Virus record (IMG/VR): IMGVR_UViG_3300024243_000011
Location: 1-64,000 of that record
Strand: one strand, 5' to 3'
Length of the DNA stretch: 64,000 bases
DNA from: a virus
Shown here: in pieces, positions 46,611-55,356 of the stretch
Position numbering within the stretch: position 1 is the stretch's first letter
How the letters are laid out: every line of letters begins with the position of its first letter
The notes under the pieces: generated by a model
What the model saw: only the letters and a program-made list of their open reading frames with translations
What the model was told of the DNA's origin: nothing
Database searches by the model: none
Program-made: the position numbers and the translations under genes

Positions 46611-48674
46611 TTGTCTGACAAGAAAAAGAAGGTAATCCAGGAAATTAGTTTAGTGCCGAATGTAGATCGTCCTGCAATTGAATTTTCTTCTTATCGTGGT
46701 GCTAGCTCTTCTGATTGTCTTGTTGGTAGTGGTAGTTATTATGATTTCAATGGCCTCCCTTATGAAGAATATGATTTATATGACATTTGTTTAAGTGAAG
46801 AAGGGGGTGTTGTTGACAAACCTAACGTTGGTGTTGTTGGGTATTTCATTGGTGGTTTCCGGCCCCCTCACTTAGCTCATTTTAATCATATTATTGAAGC
46901 AGCTAGCAAGTGTGACAAGCTGTTTGTCGTTTCTTCTACTAAATCTAAAAGAACATGTTTTTCTAATTTGTATAACAAAGAGTTGATTTTTGATTTTGAT
47001 ATCACTGAGCACATTTTTAATGTATTTAAAGGGTACGTTAACAGTGGCGTGGTTAAATTTATTTATGTTGATGAAAGTCCCTTTAAGTATGTTTGGGATT
47101 CTATTGACGGTTATTTAAATAATGGTTTTGATTTTAAGGAGGTTAAATTGTTTGTTGGAAGTAAAGATTCAGGTAGGTTTGATTATTTTATTAATAACTT
47201 TGGTGATAAATATGGTTGTGATTGTATTAATGTAGAACAATTCGAGTCTCCAGCCTTTCCAAACTCTACTGATGTTCGGCAGGCTATATGTGATGGGGAT
47301 ATAAAGAAATTTTACATGTCAATGCCACAAGTAGTTAAGTATGGTAAGGTTAGAGATATAATTGGACATATATATGATCATAATGGTATTGATGTTAATG
47401 GTATTAATGAGGTTAATAAAAGAGATTTTTTAGGTGGCAGGCTGCTGTTGTGTGGAGGTCTGGGTGGTCATATAATGCACCCATATGAGAATGTTAATTT
47501 AAAGTTCTCAGATTTGGCTGACTTAGTTGATGACTTTAAGTTTGGCAAAATTGATAATGTGGTTGAGAAGACAGATGGTGTAAATATTTTTGTATCTTGG
47601 GATGACGATAGAAATGTTGTGGTATTTGCTAGAAATGTTGGAGAAGTTGTTCGAGGGGGGTTAACAAAAGACGAATTGTGTGGTAAGTTTGCTGGTAGGG
47701 GAAGTTTGTATGATTTGTTTAAGCATTCTTCTGATGTCATAAGTGATGTGTTTGTTAGGGTTGGCAATGATATTAAAGAGGTGCTAAGTGATAACAAGTG
47801 GGTGAGCGTTGAAATTATTTATAACGATCACAACAATGTAATAAGATATGGTAAGAATTATATTGTTTTTCATAATGTTGTGAGTTTTGATAATGATAAA
47901 AGGGAGTTTATTGGTTGTAATGAGTATCTTTGTAACGACAATTTGTTTGATAGGTTAAATGTGGTTGTAAAAAAATCACAAAAGTTGTGGAATGTTATGT
48001 CAGATGTAAAACATAATATTGACAATGTTAGTTTTGACGATGGATTTATTGGCGAGGTTAAGGGTATGATTAAATCGATTACTAATAGTTCTGAAAATTT
48101 AAGTAATGATAGTACTATTTCTGATTATTTGTATGATAAGTTTTATAAGGCTCTAGGTAAGTTGTTTGATAAATATGATTTAAATGATGATAGCTTAGTT
48201 GATTTACTTGCTAAGAGAATGGCATTTAATGACAAAAAGGCAATAACTATTAATCAACTTAAAAAGAAGATTAGTGATGTTGATTTGTTTAATGAGCTTA
48301 AGGTGTTCTTGTCTGACCCTAATACTAGTAAACTGAAGAATCAATACTTAAGGCCATTAATGGTGATATTTATAAAATTTGGTATACATGTTTTACAGCA
48401 GATAGAGTCTGGTTTGCTTAACAATAAGGATGATGAGGCTAAGCGTTTGGCTAAGCTTATTGATAATGAAATTAACTCTATATTATCTTCTAATGATGAT
48501 GATAAGGTTAGTAGGTTAAATAGGGCGCTTGAATTATTATCAGATAGCGGCAGTGATGATATTGATCTTTCTAGTGTTATTGAGGGCATTGTGTTTAATT
48601 GGAAAGGTAGTGTGTATAAATTAACTGGAATTTTTTCACAACTTAATAAAATTTTGTGGCTCAATAAAAAATAA
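46611..48674 (+). CDS. Nucleotidylyltransferase-ligase fusion protein
   Basis: 687 residues from TTG 46611 (ATG 46587 is an alternative without a ribosome site). The N-terminal half is a HIGH-superfamily nucleotidylyltransferase: GYFIGGFRPPHLAHF (about residues 76-90) holds the ATP-binding His pair, and SPAFPNSTDVRQAI resembles the closing S/T-x-x-R signature. The second half is ligase-like: HIMHPYENVNLKF, then EKTDGVNIFVS with the candidate adenylated Lys (about 320), ARNVGEVVRGG, VSVEIIY, and EGIVFNW...YKLTG (about 657-670) for motifs IV-V. I recall this arrangement from T4-like cyanophage proteins of unknown role. It may make or seal a modified nucleotide or RNA end. Confidence 0.75.
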   Translation: MSDKKKKVIQEISLVPNVDRPAIEFSSYRGASSSDCLVGSGSYYDFNGLPYEEYDLYDICLSEEGGVVDKPNVGVVGYFIGGFRPPHLAHFNHIIEAASKCDKLFVVSSTKSKRTCFSNLYNKELIFDFDITEHIFNVFKGYVNSGVVKFIYVDESPFKYVWDSIDGYLNNGFDFKEVKLFVGSKDSGRFDYFINNFGDKYGCDCINVEQFESPAFPNSTDVRQAICDGDIKKFYMSMPQVVKYGKVRDIIGHIYDHNGIDVNGINEVNKRDFLGGRLLLCGGLGGHIMHPYENVNLKFSDLADLVDDFKFGKIDNVVEKTDGVNIFVSWDDDRNVVVFARNVGEVVRGGLTKDELCGKFAGRGSLYDLFKHSSDVISDVFVRVGNDIKEVLSDNKWVSVEIIYNDHNNVIRYGKNYIVFHNVVSFDNDKREFIGCNEYLCNDNLFDRLNVVVKKSQKLWNVMSDVKHNIDNVSFDDGFIGEVKGMIKSITNSSENLSNDSTISDYLYDKFYKALGKLFDKYDLNDDSLVDLLAKRMAFNDKKAITINQLKKKISDVDLFNELKVFLSDPNTSKLKNQYLRPLMVIFIKFGIHVLQQIESGLLNNKDDEAKRLAKLIDNEINSILSSNDDDKVSRLNRALELLSDSGSDDIDLSSVIEGIVFNWKGSVYKLTGIFSQLNKILWLNKK

Positions 48675-48687
48675 TTTTCAAAAGTGG

Positions 48688-48716
48688 TTAACAAATGGGT
48701 GCCAATGTGGTACAGT
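48688..48716 (+). promoter_or_regulatory. TTAACA-type sigma70 promoter
   Basis: TTAACA 48688-48693, 17-bp spacer ending AATGTGG, TACAGT 48711-48716. It is the only TTAACA-type promoter right of 39 kb. It drives the VWA metallopeptidase gene, partner of the MoxR gene that carries the same promoter. Confidence 0.8.
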
Positions 48717-48765
48717 GTGTCTGCGTCTTGATGATTTTCACATTTTGACTGGAATGGAGGGTTTG

Positions 48766-50310
48766 ATGAAGGTTTATGATTTTAAAAATCTTGACGAGAA
48801 TGACAAGCCAAAAGAGATTGATGTTCCTTATAGGGATTTGATGGATAAGCTTGAGCTTACTATCTCAACTCTTTTGTCTAGGAATGCTCTTTATGGTGAT
48901 GTTTTTATTCGTTTGGATCGAAGGTTGCAGAATTTTATGCCACCTACTGCTGCTGTTGCTCCTCGCAATGACAAATGCTATGATATTATTGATGGTGATA
49001 ATGGCAAGAATCGTAAGTTTAAACTTCGCAAGAATAAAAGTGGCAAGGTCAGTGACATCTCTCTTATTTTTGCTCCCCAAATGCTCCATGATAATGATAT
49101 TAATCAGTTGGTTGAGATCTTGTCTCATGAGGCAATGCATATTTTGTTGAGACATATTGAACGTTCTGATTTTATTTTTTCTGATTCTGACAATGATTCT
49201 AGTTCTGGTGGAGGCAACTTCATTCGGCGGAAGTGGAATCTTGCATGTGACTGCGTTGTCAACAGTTATCTAAATAAGGATCTCCTTGATAGCTGTATGG
49301 TAATGGGTAAAAATTTGGATGGAATTTTTCCTGAAAAATTTAAGCTTGAATCTAAGCAGTCCGCTGAATATTACTATGCTAATCTTAAGGATGATGATGT
49401 CGGCGTTTGTAAAAGTTGTGATGGTACTGGAATCGTAAAAAATGGTGATGGTAATCAGTCTTCCCCAGGCGACGGCTCTGATTCTGCTGATAGTGATGGC
49501 GATGGTAATCCAGGTGGCAGCGGCACATCAGGGGATAAGGAGTCTGATAACGACAGTAATGGCTCAGGCGGCAGTATTGATGTTGGTGATGGATATGAGC
49601 TTTGTCCTGACTGTTGTGGCTCTGGCCATTCTGGTGTTGACTCTCACGATTTTTGGGAGCAGATTTCACAAGATCCCGTTTTGAAAGAAAAGATTGCTAG
49701 GGCTGCTCAGTCGGCACTTCGTAATGCTGGAAATAAGGTAGCTGGCTCTATGCCTGGAGATCTTTATGCTGCGATCATTAAGGCTAATGAAACAAAGGTA
49801 GACTGGCGATCTGCTCTTCGTTTCTTTATAAAGAAGAATATTTTTATGGGTAGAAACTTTACTCGAAAGCGCCCTGATCGTCGCCTTGGTTATGTGAACC
49901 CTGGTAAGAAGCGTGAGTATGAGACTGACCTTGTTTTGGCAATTGATACAAGCGGGAGTATTTCAGATGTCGATTTGTCTCAGTTCTTGGCAGAAATGAA
50001 CGACATTGTTGATCGTGTTGCAGAACTTACAGTTGTGGAGTTTGATTCAAGAGTTACTAAGGTTACTGAGAAGGTTAAAAAGGTTAGGAATACATGGAGC
50101 TTTTCCGGTCGGGGCGGCACATGTTTTCAGCCAGTGATCGAACTACTCCAGGACCGCCGTTCAGATGCTTGTATTTTCCTTACAGACCTTTATCCTTGTG
50201 ATGATGTGCATAAGCCTAAGAATAGTTGTCAGATTATGTGGTGTGGCACTGCTGATGCATCTAAGGACTTTAACCCTGGCTTTGGCAAGACTATTTATAT
50301 GGAGGATTGA
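48766..50310 (+). CDS. VWA-domain metallopeptidase (DUF2201 type), MoxR partner
   Basis: 514 residues from ATG 48766 behind GGAGGG. The N-terminal half is a putative metallopeptidase with SHEAMHILLRH (HEAMH at 121-125). A disordered Asp/Gly/Ser-rich insert carries two DnaJ-type zinc motifs, CKSCDGTG (about 215) and CPDCCGSG (about 280). The C-terminal VWA domain has DTSGSIS (D394-S400), the metal site for partner binding, and GRGGTCFQP later. Proteins of this type work with MoxR AAA+ ATPases. G/C content is high (35 of 60 at 50101-50160). Confidence 0.88.
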   Translation: MKVYDFKNLDENDKPKEIDVPYRDLMDKLELTISTLLSRNALYGDVFIRLDRRLQNFMPPTAAVAPRNDKCYDIIDGDNGKNRKFKLRKNKSGKVSDISLIFAPQMLHDNDINQLVEILSHEAMHILLRHIERSDFIFSDSDNDSSSGGGNFIRRKWNLACDCVVNSYLNKDLLDSCMVMGKNLDGIFPEKFKLESKQSAEYYYANLKDDDVGVCKSCDGTGIVKNGDGNQSSPGDGSDSADSDGDGNPGGSGTSGDKESDNDSNGSGGSIDVGDGYELCPDCCGSGHSGVDSHDFWEQISQDPVLKEKIARAAQSALRNAGNKVAGSMPGDLYAAIIKANETKVDWRSALRFFIKKNIFMGRNFTRKRPDRRLGYVNPGKKREYETDLVLAIDTSGSISDVDLSQFLAEMNDIVDRVAELTVVEFDSRVTKVTEKVKKVRNTWSFSGRGGTCFQPVIELLQDRRSDACIFLTDLYPCDDVHKPKNSCQIMWCGTADASKDFNPGFGKTIYMED

Positions 50311-50312
50311 TT

Positions 50313-50495
50313 ATGGAAGGTTATATTTTTTGTAAAAAATGTGGTGTTAAATATATGCCAACAGTTTGTGTGAATGAGGATTTTGAGTCTGACGAAGACA
50401 AAGGCAAATGCCTTATAAACTATTGTTGTCCTCAATGTGGTGAGATTAATGAATCATCTGCTGCCGTAGATAATAAGAAGCTTCTTCTAGATTAG
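50313..50495 (+). CDS. Small zinc-ribbon protein
   Basis: 60 residues from ATG 50313 after GGAGG. FCKKCGVKYMP (CxxC, residues 6-16) and YCCPQCGEI (CPxC, about 38-46) form a four-Cys zinc ribbon. It follows the VWA gene by 2 bases and is probably co-transcribed. Function is unknown; a protein or nucleic acid adaptor is likely. Confidence 0.65.
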   Translation: MEGYIFCKKCGVKYMPTVCVNEDFESDEDKGKCLINYCCPQCGEINESSAAVDNKKLLLD

Positions 50496-50522
50496 ATTGT
50501 TAGTTTAAAATTGGAGTTTTTA

Positions 50523-51239
50523 ATGAGTAATAGACTTACTATATTTGCATTATTTTTTGTAATAACATTTGCTATTTTGTTTTGGGTTACTACTGTTTCT
50601 GTATATGCTTTTGATTTGAGTAAAAGTAATTTTAGGGTCTTGCATATTGGTGACTCACATGTTTGTGGGTGCTATGGTGAAGAGGTACATAAGGGCCTTG
50701 TTAATGTTTTTGGCAAGGACAATGTTGTTACTGTTGGTATAGGTGGGGCTATTTTAAATAACTTTTTTAATGGTAAGAGGCATTGCAATATTAGGTGTCT
50801 TGGTTGTGATAATAACAACTTGAATGTTGGCGAATGTGATAGGGATGTTTTCAAGTCTTTGAGTAATGGTAATTTTGAGTATGATGTTGTTATTGTGTCT
50901 TTAGGTTCTAATTACAGAGGCAAGAGAAGGGTTGTAAAATATAATAAATATATTGGTAAGTTTTTGGATCTAATGTATAAAGATGGTACAATGTGTTTTT
51001 GGGTAGGTGCAGCTAAATCAAAGCGTGACTATATTGATAGTCGTGTTATTAATAAATATTTGGAGAGATATGTTGGGAACTATTGTTATTTTATTGATCC
51101 GGCTGAAATTGTGCAGTTAAGATGGCTCTCCCCAGATTTACTTCATTTTAGTAGGTATGGTTGTAATGTTTTTTCTAATTTTGTTGTTAGTGAAGTTGCT
51201 GGTTTGTTGAAGTTGTTTTGTAAATATTGGATAAACTGA
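50523..51239 (+). CDS. SGNH/GDSL-type hydrolase, exported
   Basis: 238 residues from ATG 50523. An N-terminal signal or anchor segment (about residues 5-28, IFALFFVITFAILFWVTTV) precedes the SGNH blocks: HIGDSHVCG (block I, nucleophile Ser, about 43), GIGGAI (block II Gly), VSLGSN (block III Asn) and SPDLLHFS (block V Asp and His, near 205). Such esterases remove acyl groups from sugars or lipids. With the next two genes it forms an envelope-acting cluster. Confidence 0.8.
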   Translation: MSNRLTIFALFFVITFAILFWVTTVSVYAFDLSKSNFRVLHIGDSHVCGCYGEEVHKGLVNVFGKDNVVTVGIGGAILNNFFNGKRHCNIRCLGCDNNNLNVGECDRDVFKSLSNGNFEYDVVIVSLGSNYRGKRRVVKYNKYIGKFLDLMYKDGTMCFWVGAAKSKRDYIDSRVINKYLERYVGNYCYFIDPAEIVQLRWLSPDLLHFSRYGCNVFSNFVVSEVAGLLKLFCKYWIN

Positions 51240-51255
51240 GTGGAGAATTAAAATA

Positions 51256-51951
51256 ATGTTTGAATCTTTTTCTTTTTTTGTTGTAGTGCTTAAGTTAATG
51301 TTATATGTTTCTGGAATTTTTGATTGCGTTGGTTATGTTGTCTTGTTTGATGATAATAAACATTTGTCTCAATATTTTGTTAATACATATGTAAAAGAAG
51401 CTTCTTATATAAATGGCTTGGATGAAAGAGATGTTAAAACTATTATATCAATGGAATCAGGTGGTAGATCAGGCGTTGTCGGGAAAAGTGGGGAGTATGG
51501 TATGATGCAAATTATGCCATATAATTTTGAGAACTTTTATGTTGAGGGAGTCAATAAAAAGCTTGCTCAGCGAGGGCGTGAAAAATTGTTTTTTAATAAT
51601 GATTCTGATCGGTTTAACGTTAGGAGTAACATAATTCTTGGTTCTTATATTTTCTACACTAAGGTTAGATATTATAAGAGTTATATTTGGGCGGCTATGT
51701 CATATAACTTAGGCCCAGGTGGAGTTAAAAAGGCGATAAATATTTGGAAGAGTCGTGAAAACGATAATAGGTGGTTTTGTAAAAAAATTAGCAATGTTAG
51801 GTTTGGTAGACAGTTTTCATATAGTTATAAATATGCTAAACGATCTGGTCGCCTGAGAGAGTGGAACAAGATGTTTGGCTCTATACCTAATGATGCTATG
51901 GATGCGTTTTTAAGTAGGAAGGGTGGTAAATATTGTGAAAGAACTAAATAG
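51256..51951 (+). CDS. SLT-type lytic transglycosylase
   Basis: 231 residues. An N-terminal hydrophobic segment (about residues 7-30) suggests export or anchoring. The transglycosylase core has SMESGGRSGVVGKSGEYGMM (catalytic Glu near residue 73), QIMP, and AAMSYNLGPGGV (AYN-x-G motif, about 153-164). It cleaves peptidoglycan to anhydro-muropeptides. It could serve in lysis or as a virion entry enzyme; the membrane signal favours lysis. The 3' end overlaps the next gene by 17 bases. Confidence 0.85.
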   Translation: MFESFSFFVVVLKLMLYVSGIFDCVGYVVLFDDNKHLSQYFVNTYVKEASYINGLDERDVKTIISMESGGRSGVVGKSGEYGMMQIMPYNFENFYVEGVNKKLAQRGREKLFFNNDSDRFNVRSNIILGSYIFYTKVRYYKSYIWAAMSYNLGPGGVKKAINIWKSRENDNRWFCKKISNVRFGRQFSYSYKYAKRSGRLREWNKMFGSIPNDAMDAFLSRKGGKYCERTK

Positions 51952-52591
51952 ATTTTTTTATAAGCTTATTAATTTTATTGTTATTTTCATAGTTGCAATA
52001 TTGTTGTTTTATGTTTTATCTTATTTTGCTCATTGTTTTATTGGGTGTAGTAGTAATAATAATGTTTATGCGAATGGTTTGAAATATAAAACAAACTTCT
52101 CTTATAAAGATGAGTGTGTGAGTTATAAGTCTAATATTTTTATTGTTCTTGGTAACAGGAAAAAGACAGTTAGTATTAAAAGGGTTGATTGTTTGGCTAG
52201 CTTTTTAAAAAATGCAGGCTTTAGTGTTGATGACATTAGGTGTGTTGTATTTTCTGGTAGGGGAACTAGGTTTTATAATAAGTTTTATGAGTCAGAATAT
52301 ATGTTAGATTATTTTGCTGACCATTATTTTCAGTTATATAAAAAGCTTATAGCAAGAGATGTGTGTGTGATTGTTGAAAATAAGTCTGATTGCACTTTTA
52401 ATAATGTTGTCTTCTCTTTAAACATGTTAATGAAAAAAGGTTTTATTTATAAAAGGGGGTGTGTGTTTTTTGTTTCTAATATGGATCATGTTTTTGGTGC
52501 TGTAAAGGTGGCAAAAAAGTTTTTTAAGAAGCTTGGTTATGATAAATATGGATTTATTTCTAACGATGTTTTTTTTATAAAATGTTTTTAG
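51935..52591 (+). CDS. DUF218/YdcF-like membrane protein
   Basis: 218 residues from GTG 51935 behind GGAAGGGTGG. A transmembrane segment (about residues 11-31) is followed by the DUF218 pattern: IFIVLGNRKKT, VVFSGRGTRF, ESEYMLDYF, VIVENKSDCTFNNV (about 147-160) and VSNMDHVFGAVKVAK. The family includes SanA, ElyC and YdcF, which act in envelope integrity. The position after an esterase and a transglycosylase supports a cell-wall role. Confidence 0.7.
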   Translation: MKELNRFFYKLINFIVIFIVAILLFYVLSYFAHCFIGCSSNNNVYANGLKYKTNFSYKDECVSYKSNIFIVLGNRKKTVSIKRVDCLASFLKNAGFSVDDIRCVVFSGRGTRFYNKFYESEYMLDYFADHYFQLYKKLIARDVCVIVENKSDCTFNNVVFSLNMLMKKGFIYKRGCVFFVSNMDHVFGAVKVAKKFFKKLGYDKYGFISNDVFFIKCF

Positions 52592-52602
52592 TTGTCAACT
52601 AT

Positions 52603-52614
52603 ATATGTTATAAT
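52603..52614 (+). promoter_or_regulatory. Extended -10 promoter
   Basis: TATAAT at 52609-52614 preceded by TG-T (extended -10). The -35 position (TTTTAG) is weak. It lies 50 bases before the gene at 52664, in the gap after the DUF218 gene. Confidence 0.5.
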
Positions 52615-52663
52615 TTAATTAATGGTATTGTTTAACTTTAATTGTTCTAATTAGGAGGTTATG

Positions 52664-53119
52664 ATGAAAAATGGCAAAGGTAAGAAAAGTGGTCTGAAGC
52701 AAGTTGATTTTTTTAGGTATTATTTCAATAAAAAAGTTTGTGCGGCAGTTAGTGTAGGTAGTGATAATAACTATTATGTTGGCTTTTCATTTAAACATCC
52801 TTGCGATAATTATGATAAAAGTAGGGCTAGGATGGTTGCTCAATCAAGGTTAAATAACTTTCCAGTTGTAATTGATAAGAAATTAGTAGATAATCTTGGA
52901 AGTATCTTTCTTGCCATTTGTAGCGTTATTGTGAGTTGTAAAAAAGAGGCTCTTCATTATGCTAAGTCTTCATGTAAATTGACTACAGATAGTAAGAAAG
53001 TTCCAAGCAGTGTTTATAGTGAGTATGCTGTGCGTAAAGTTCGTGAAAAATATGATATTCCATATTGGGCAATTAGGAAGTTTATAACATCATCTACTTC
53101 TAATAAAATGATAGGTTGA
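52664..53119 (+). CDS. Uncharacterised protein
   Basis: 151 residues, from ATG 52664, six bases after GGAGG; ATG 52661 is too close. A GKGKKSGLK start, a central part with Cys residues (LAICSVIVSCKKEALHYAKS) and YAVRKVREKYDIPYWAIRKF at the end. No family is recognised. It is placed with the ClpP-like gene, which it nearly abuts. Confidence 0.5.
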   Translation: MKNGKGKKSGLKQVDFFRYYFNKKVCAAVSVGSDNNYYVGFSFKHPCDNYDKSRARMVAQSRLNNFPVVIDKKLVDNLGSIFLAICSVIVSCKKEALHYAKSSCKLTTDSKKVPSSVYSEYAVRKVREKYDIPYWAIRKFITSSTSNKMIG

Positions 53120-53121
53120 TT

Positions 53122-53784
53122 ATGAGTGTGGATAAGTGTGTTTTTAATAATGTTGATATGGTTAGATTGCAACAAAGTAAATCAACTGATGATAATATTG
53201 ATGTAGGTGTTAAATATAGTGATGATTGTTCTTCTGGTTCTGATTATTTAGATGTAAGTGTTGTTAATAATGATATTTATTTATATAGGCCAATAGATAA
53301 AAACGCATCTTTTAATTTAAGGAGAGCTTTTAAAGAATTAGAATGCTCTCTTAATGATGCATGTATTAAATATAACTTAGACACGCTTCCAGATATTAAC
53401 ATACATATTAATAGTTGTGGTGGTCTTTTATTGGAAGGTTTTAATATTGTTGATTTGATATTAGGTTCTAATTTGAACGTAAACACTTATGTTGAAGGCT
53501 CTGCTGCTTCGGCAGCGTCTATTATATCTATTGTTGGCTCTAATAGGTATATGACTAAGAATTCTTTTATTTTGATTCATGAGCTTAGGAGTGCATCTTT
53601 TGGCAAGTATTCTGAGATCAAAGATGACGTTTCTAATTGTGATTTGTTTATGCAGAAAATTAGAGGTTTTTATGAACAATATACAAACATACCTGTTGGT
53701 GAGTTGGATAATATATTAAAGCATGATTTATATTGGGATAGTGATAAGTGTCTAGAGTATGGTTTGGTTGACTTTGTAGTTTGA
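53122..53784 (+). CDS. ClpP-like serine protease
   Basis: 220 residues. The first 70 are an extra Ser/Asp-rich part; then INIHINSCGG (oxyanion strand), VEGSAASAASII with nucleophile S130, MTKNSFILIHEL with H153, and a C-terminal WDSDKCLEYGLVDFV typical of ClpP. The catalytic Asp is presumably near 180-200. In phages such proteins often serve as head-maturation protease; capsid genes are not in view, so regulatory proteolysis is also possible. Confidence 0.85.
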   Translation: MSVDKCVFNNVDMVRLQQSKSTDDNIDVGVKYSDDCSSGSDYLDVSVVNNDIYLYRPIDKNASFNLRRAFKELECSLNDACIKYNLDTLPDINIHINSCGGLLLEGFNIVDLILGSNLNVNTYVEGSAASAASIISIVGSNRYMTKNSFILIHELRSASFGKYSEIKDDVSNCDLFMQKIRGFYEQYTNIPVGELDNILKHDLYWDSDKCLEYGLVDFVV

Positions 53785-54171
53785 ATGATAAAACTAAATA
53801 ATAACTCAAAGAGGGTAAGAAGCTTTATTAATAACTGTATATTAGTTAACAATATGCTTAACATAAAGCTTTTCAGTGATGCAGACAAGGTGGATTCAGA
53901 TATTATTTCTGATCGTATTAATTTTATGTTGTTTAATATATATAAGCAATTAAAAAGTGGTAATAAAATTAATGAATTTAAATTGGGAAAAATTGGTGTC
54001 TGTATTGTTGATAAAGATGAGTTCATGGCCATAAGTAAGGTTTATAGTGTGGATGTTAATGATGATGACTTTATTATTAATAATGATGATAACGTGTTAA
54101 AAAACAAATGTGTTAAACTTTTTTTTAATTTTGATAATTTTTTTGGTGTTAATGACTTTGTTTTTAAGTAA
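53785..54171 (+). CDS. Uncharacterised protein
   Basis: 128 residues starting at the base after the protease stop. A short basic start (NNNSKRVRSFINNC) and FKLGKIGVCIVDKDEFM are followed by an Asp/Asn-rich end. No recognised motif. Tight spacing suggests co-transcription with the ClpP-like gene. Confidence 0.5.
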   Translation: MIKLNNNSKRVRSFINNCILVNNMLNIKLFSDADKVDSDIISDRINFMLFNIYKQLKSGNKINEFKLGKIGVCIVDKDEFMAISKVYSVDVNDDDFIINNDDNVLKNKCVKLFFNFDNFFGVNDFVFK

Positions 54172-54209
54172 TTAGTAATGTAGTTTAATTTAACTTTGGA
54201 ATTATAATA

Positions 54210-55295
54210 ATGTTTGATGTTAAAAAAGATATTTTATTGGAAAGTGTTTATAATAAATACAACTCTGTTGGTAATAAATATTTTTCTTTTAACAAACAAC
54301 GTGAGAAAATGTCAATTAATAGTGGATGCTTGAATTACTTTGTTGACTATGTTAATGAGTGCTTTTCAGGTGTAGGGCTAGATTTGAATGTTATTAGTGA
54401 TATTGCTGTCATTGGTAGTATAATAACTCCCCTTAGTGATGATAATAGTTTTGTTGACATTGTTGTTATTTTAGATAAGGTTAAGTTTTATAATTTTATT
54501 AGAAGTAATTTATACTCTAATGAGTTTATAGACTTTATTATTTCTAACAATGATTCTTTAAAAAACTTTGATTTTAATGAAACATTTAATGATGCTCAAT
54601 ATAATTTAATTTTAAGAAGTGTTAGCAAGAGTATTTGTGATAAAAAAGAGAAGAATGTTAATTTATTTCTAACTGTTGATTCTTTATTTTTAAATGATTA
54701 TAATTATTATATGTTGGTTAAGAGTGGTAATGTTTTTAATAGGTATGTTGAAAATGTTGTTGTTGACTATGTTGACTTTTTAAATGATGTTAATGATAAG
54801 CAGTTTTATAATTTAGTGATTAATGTTTTATATAAATCATTTGAAGATTATAAGTTTTTAATTAAGTGCATTTTAAATAAGAAGGACAATTTTGATGAGT
54901 TGTCTGAAAGTACTAAGTTTTATGAGTCATATAATAGGCTGGTTAAGTTTAAAAATGATTTACATGTTAATAGGTTTAACAATAATTTAAATGTTTTGTG
55001 GCTAGATAAAGATGATAATAATTTGATTGTTGGATATAATAATGTTAATTTAGATTATAAAAAAACTTATTGTTATATGAATATTTTGTATAGTACAATT
55101 AATAAGAATTTATTTTCTAACTTTGAATATAGCTTTAATAGTTTCTTATCTATTGTTAATGCTGTTGTTTTTAATAACAAACATACGAAATCTTTGAAGC
55201 TTAAGGATGCTTGTAGTGTTAGCAATAGTTATTTTGGTGATTTTGTCCCAGGTAGTTTTTTGACTGAAAAGGTTAAAGATAGTATCTTTTTTTAG
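54210..55295 (+). CDS. Uncharacterised protein, possible nucleotidyltransferase relic
   Basis: 361 residues, rich in Asn, Asp and Phe. DIAVIGSIITPLSDD with FVDIVVILDK (about residues 62-87) resembles the G-S...D-x-D start of polymerase-beta-type nucleotidyltransferases, but only part of the acidic pair is clear. The remainder is helical. Function is unknown, and the similarity may be accidental. Confidence 0.45.
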   Translation: MFDVKKDILLESVYNKYNSVGNKYFSFNKQREKMSINSGCLNYFVDYVNECFSGVGLDLNVISDIAVIGSIITPLSDDNSFVDIVVILDKVKFYNFIRSNLYSNEFIDFIISNNDSLKNFDFNETFNDAQYNLILRSVSKSICDKKEKNVNLFLTVDSLFLNDYNYYMLVKSGNVFNRYVENVVVDYVDFLNDVNDKQFYNLVINVLYKSFEDYKFLIKCILNKKDNFDELSESTKFYESYNRLVKFKNDLHVNRFNNNLNVLWLDKDDNNLIVGYNNVNLDYKKTYCYMNILYSTINKNLFSNFEYSFNSFLSIVNAVVFNNKHTKSLKLKDACSVSNSYFGDFVPGSFLTEKVKDSIFF

Positions 55296-55356
55296 TTTTT
55301 TTGTTGTTTGCGATATATTTATTGTTAGAACTTTTAAAATTGGAGACTTTAGTTTA

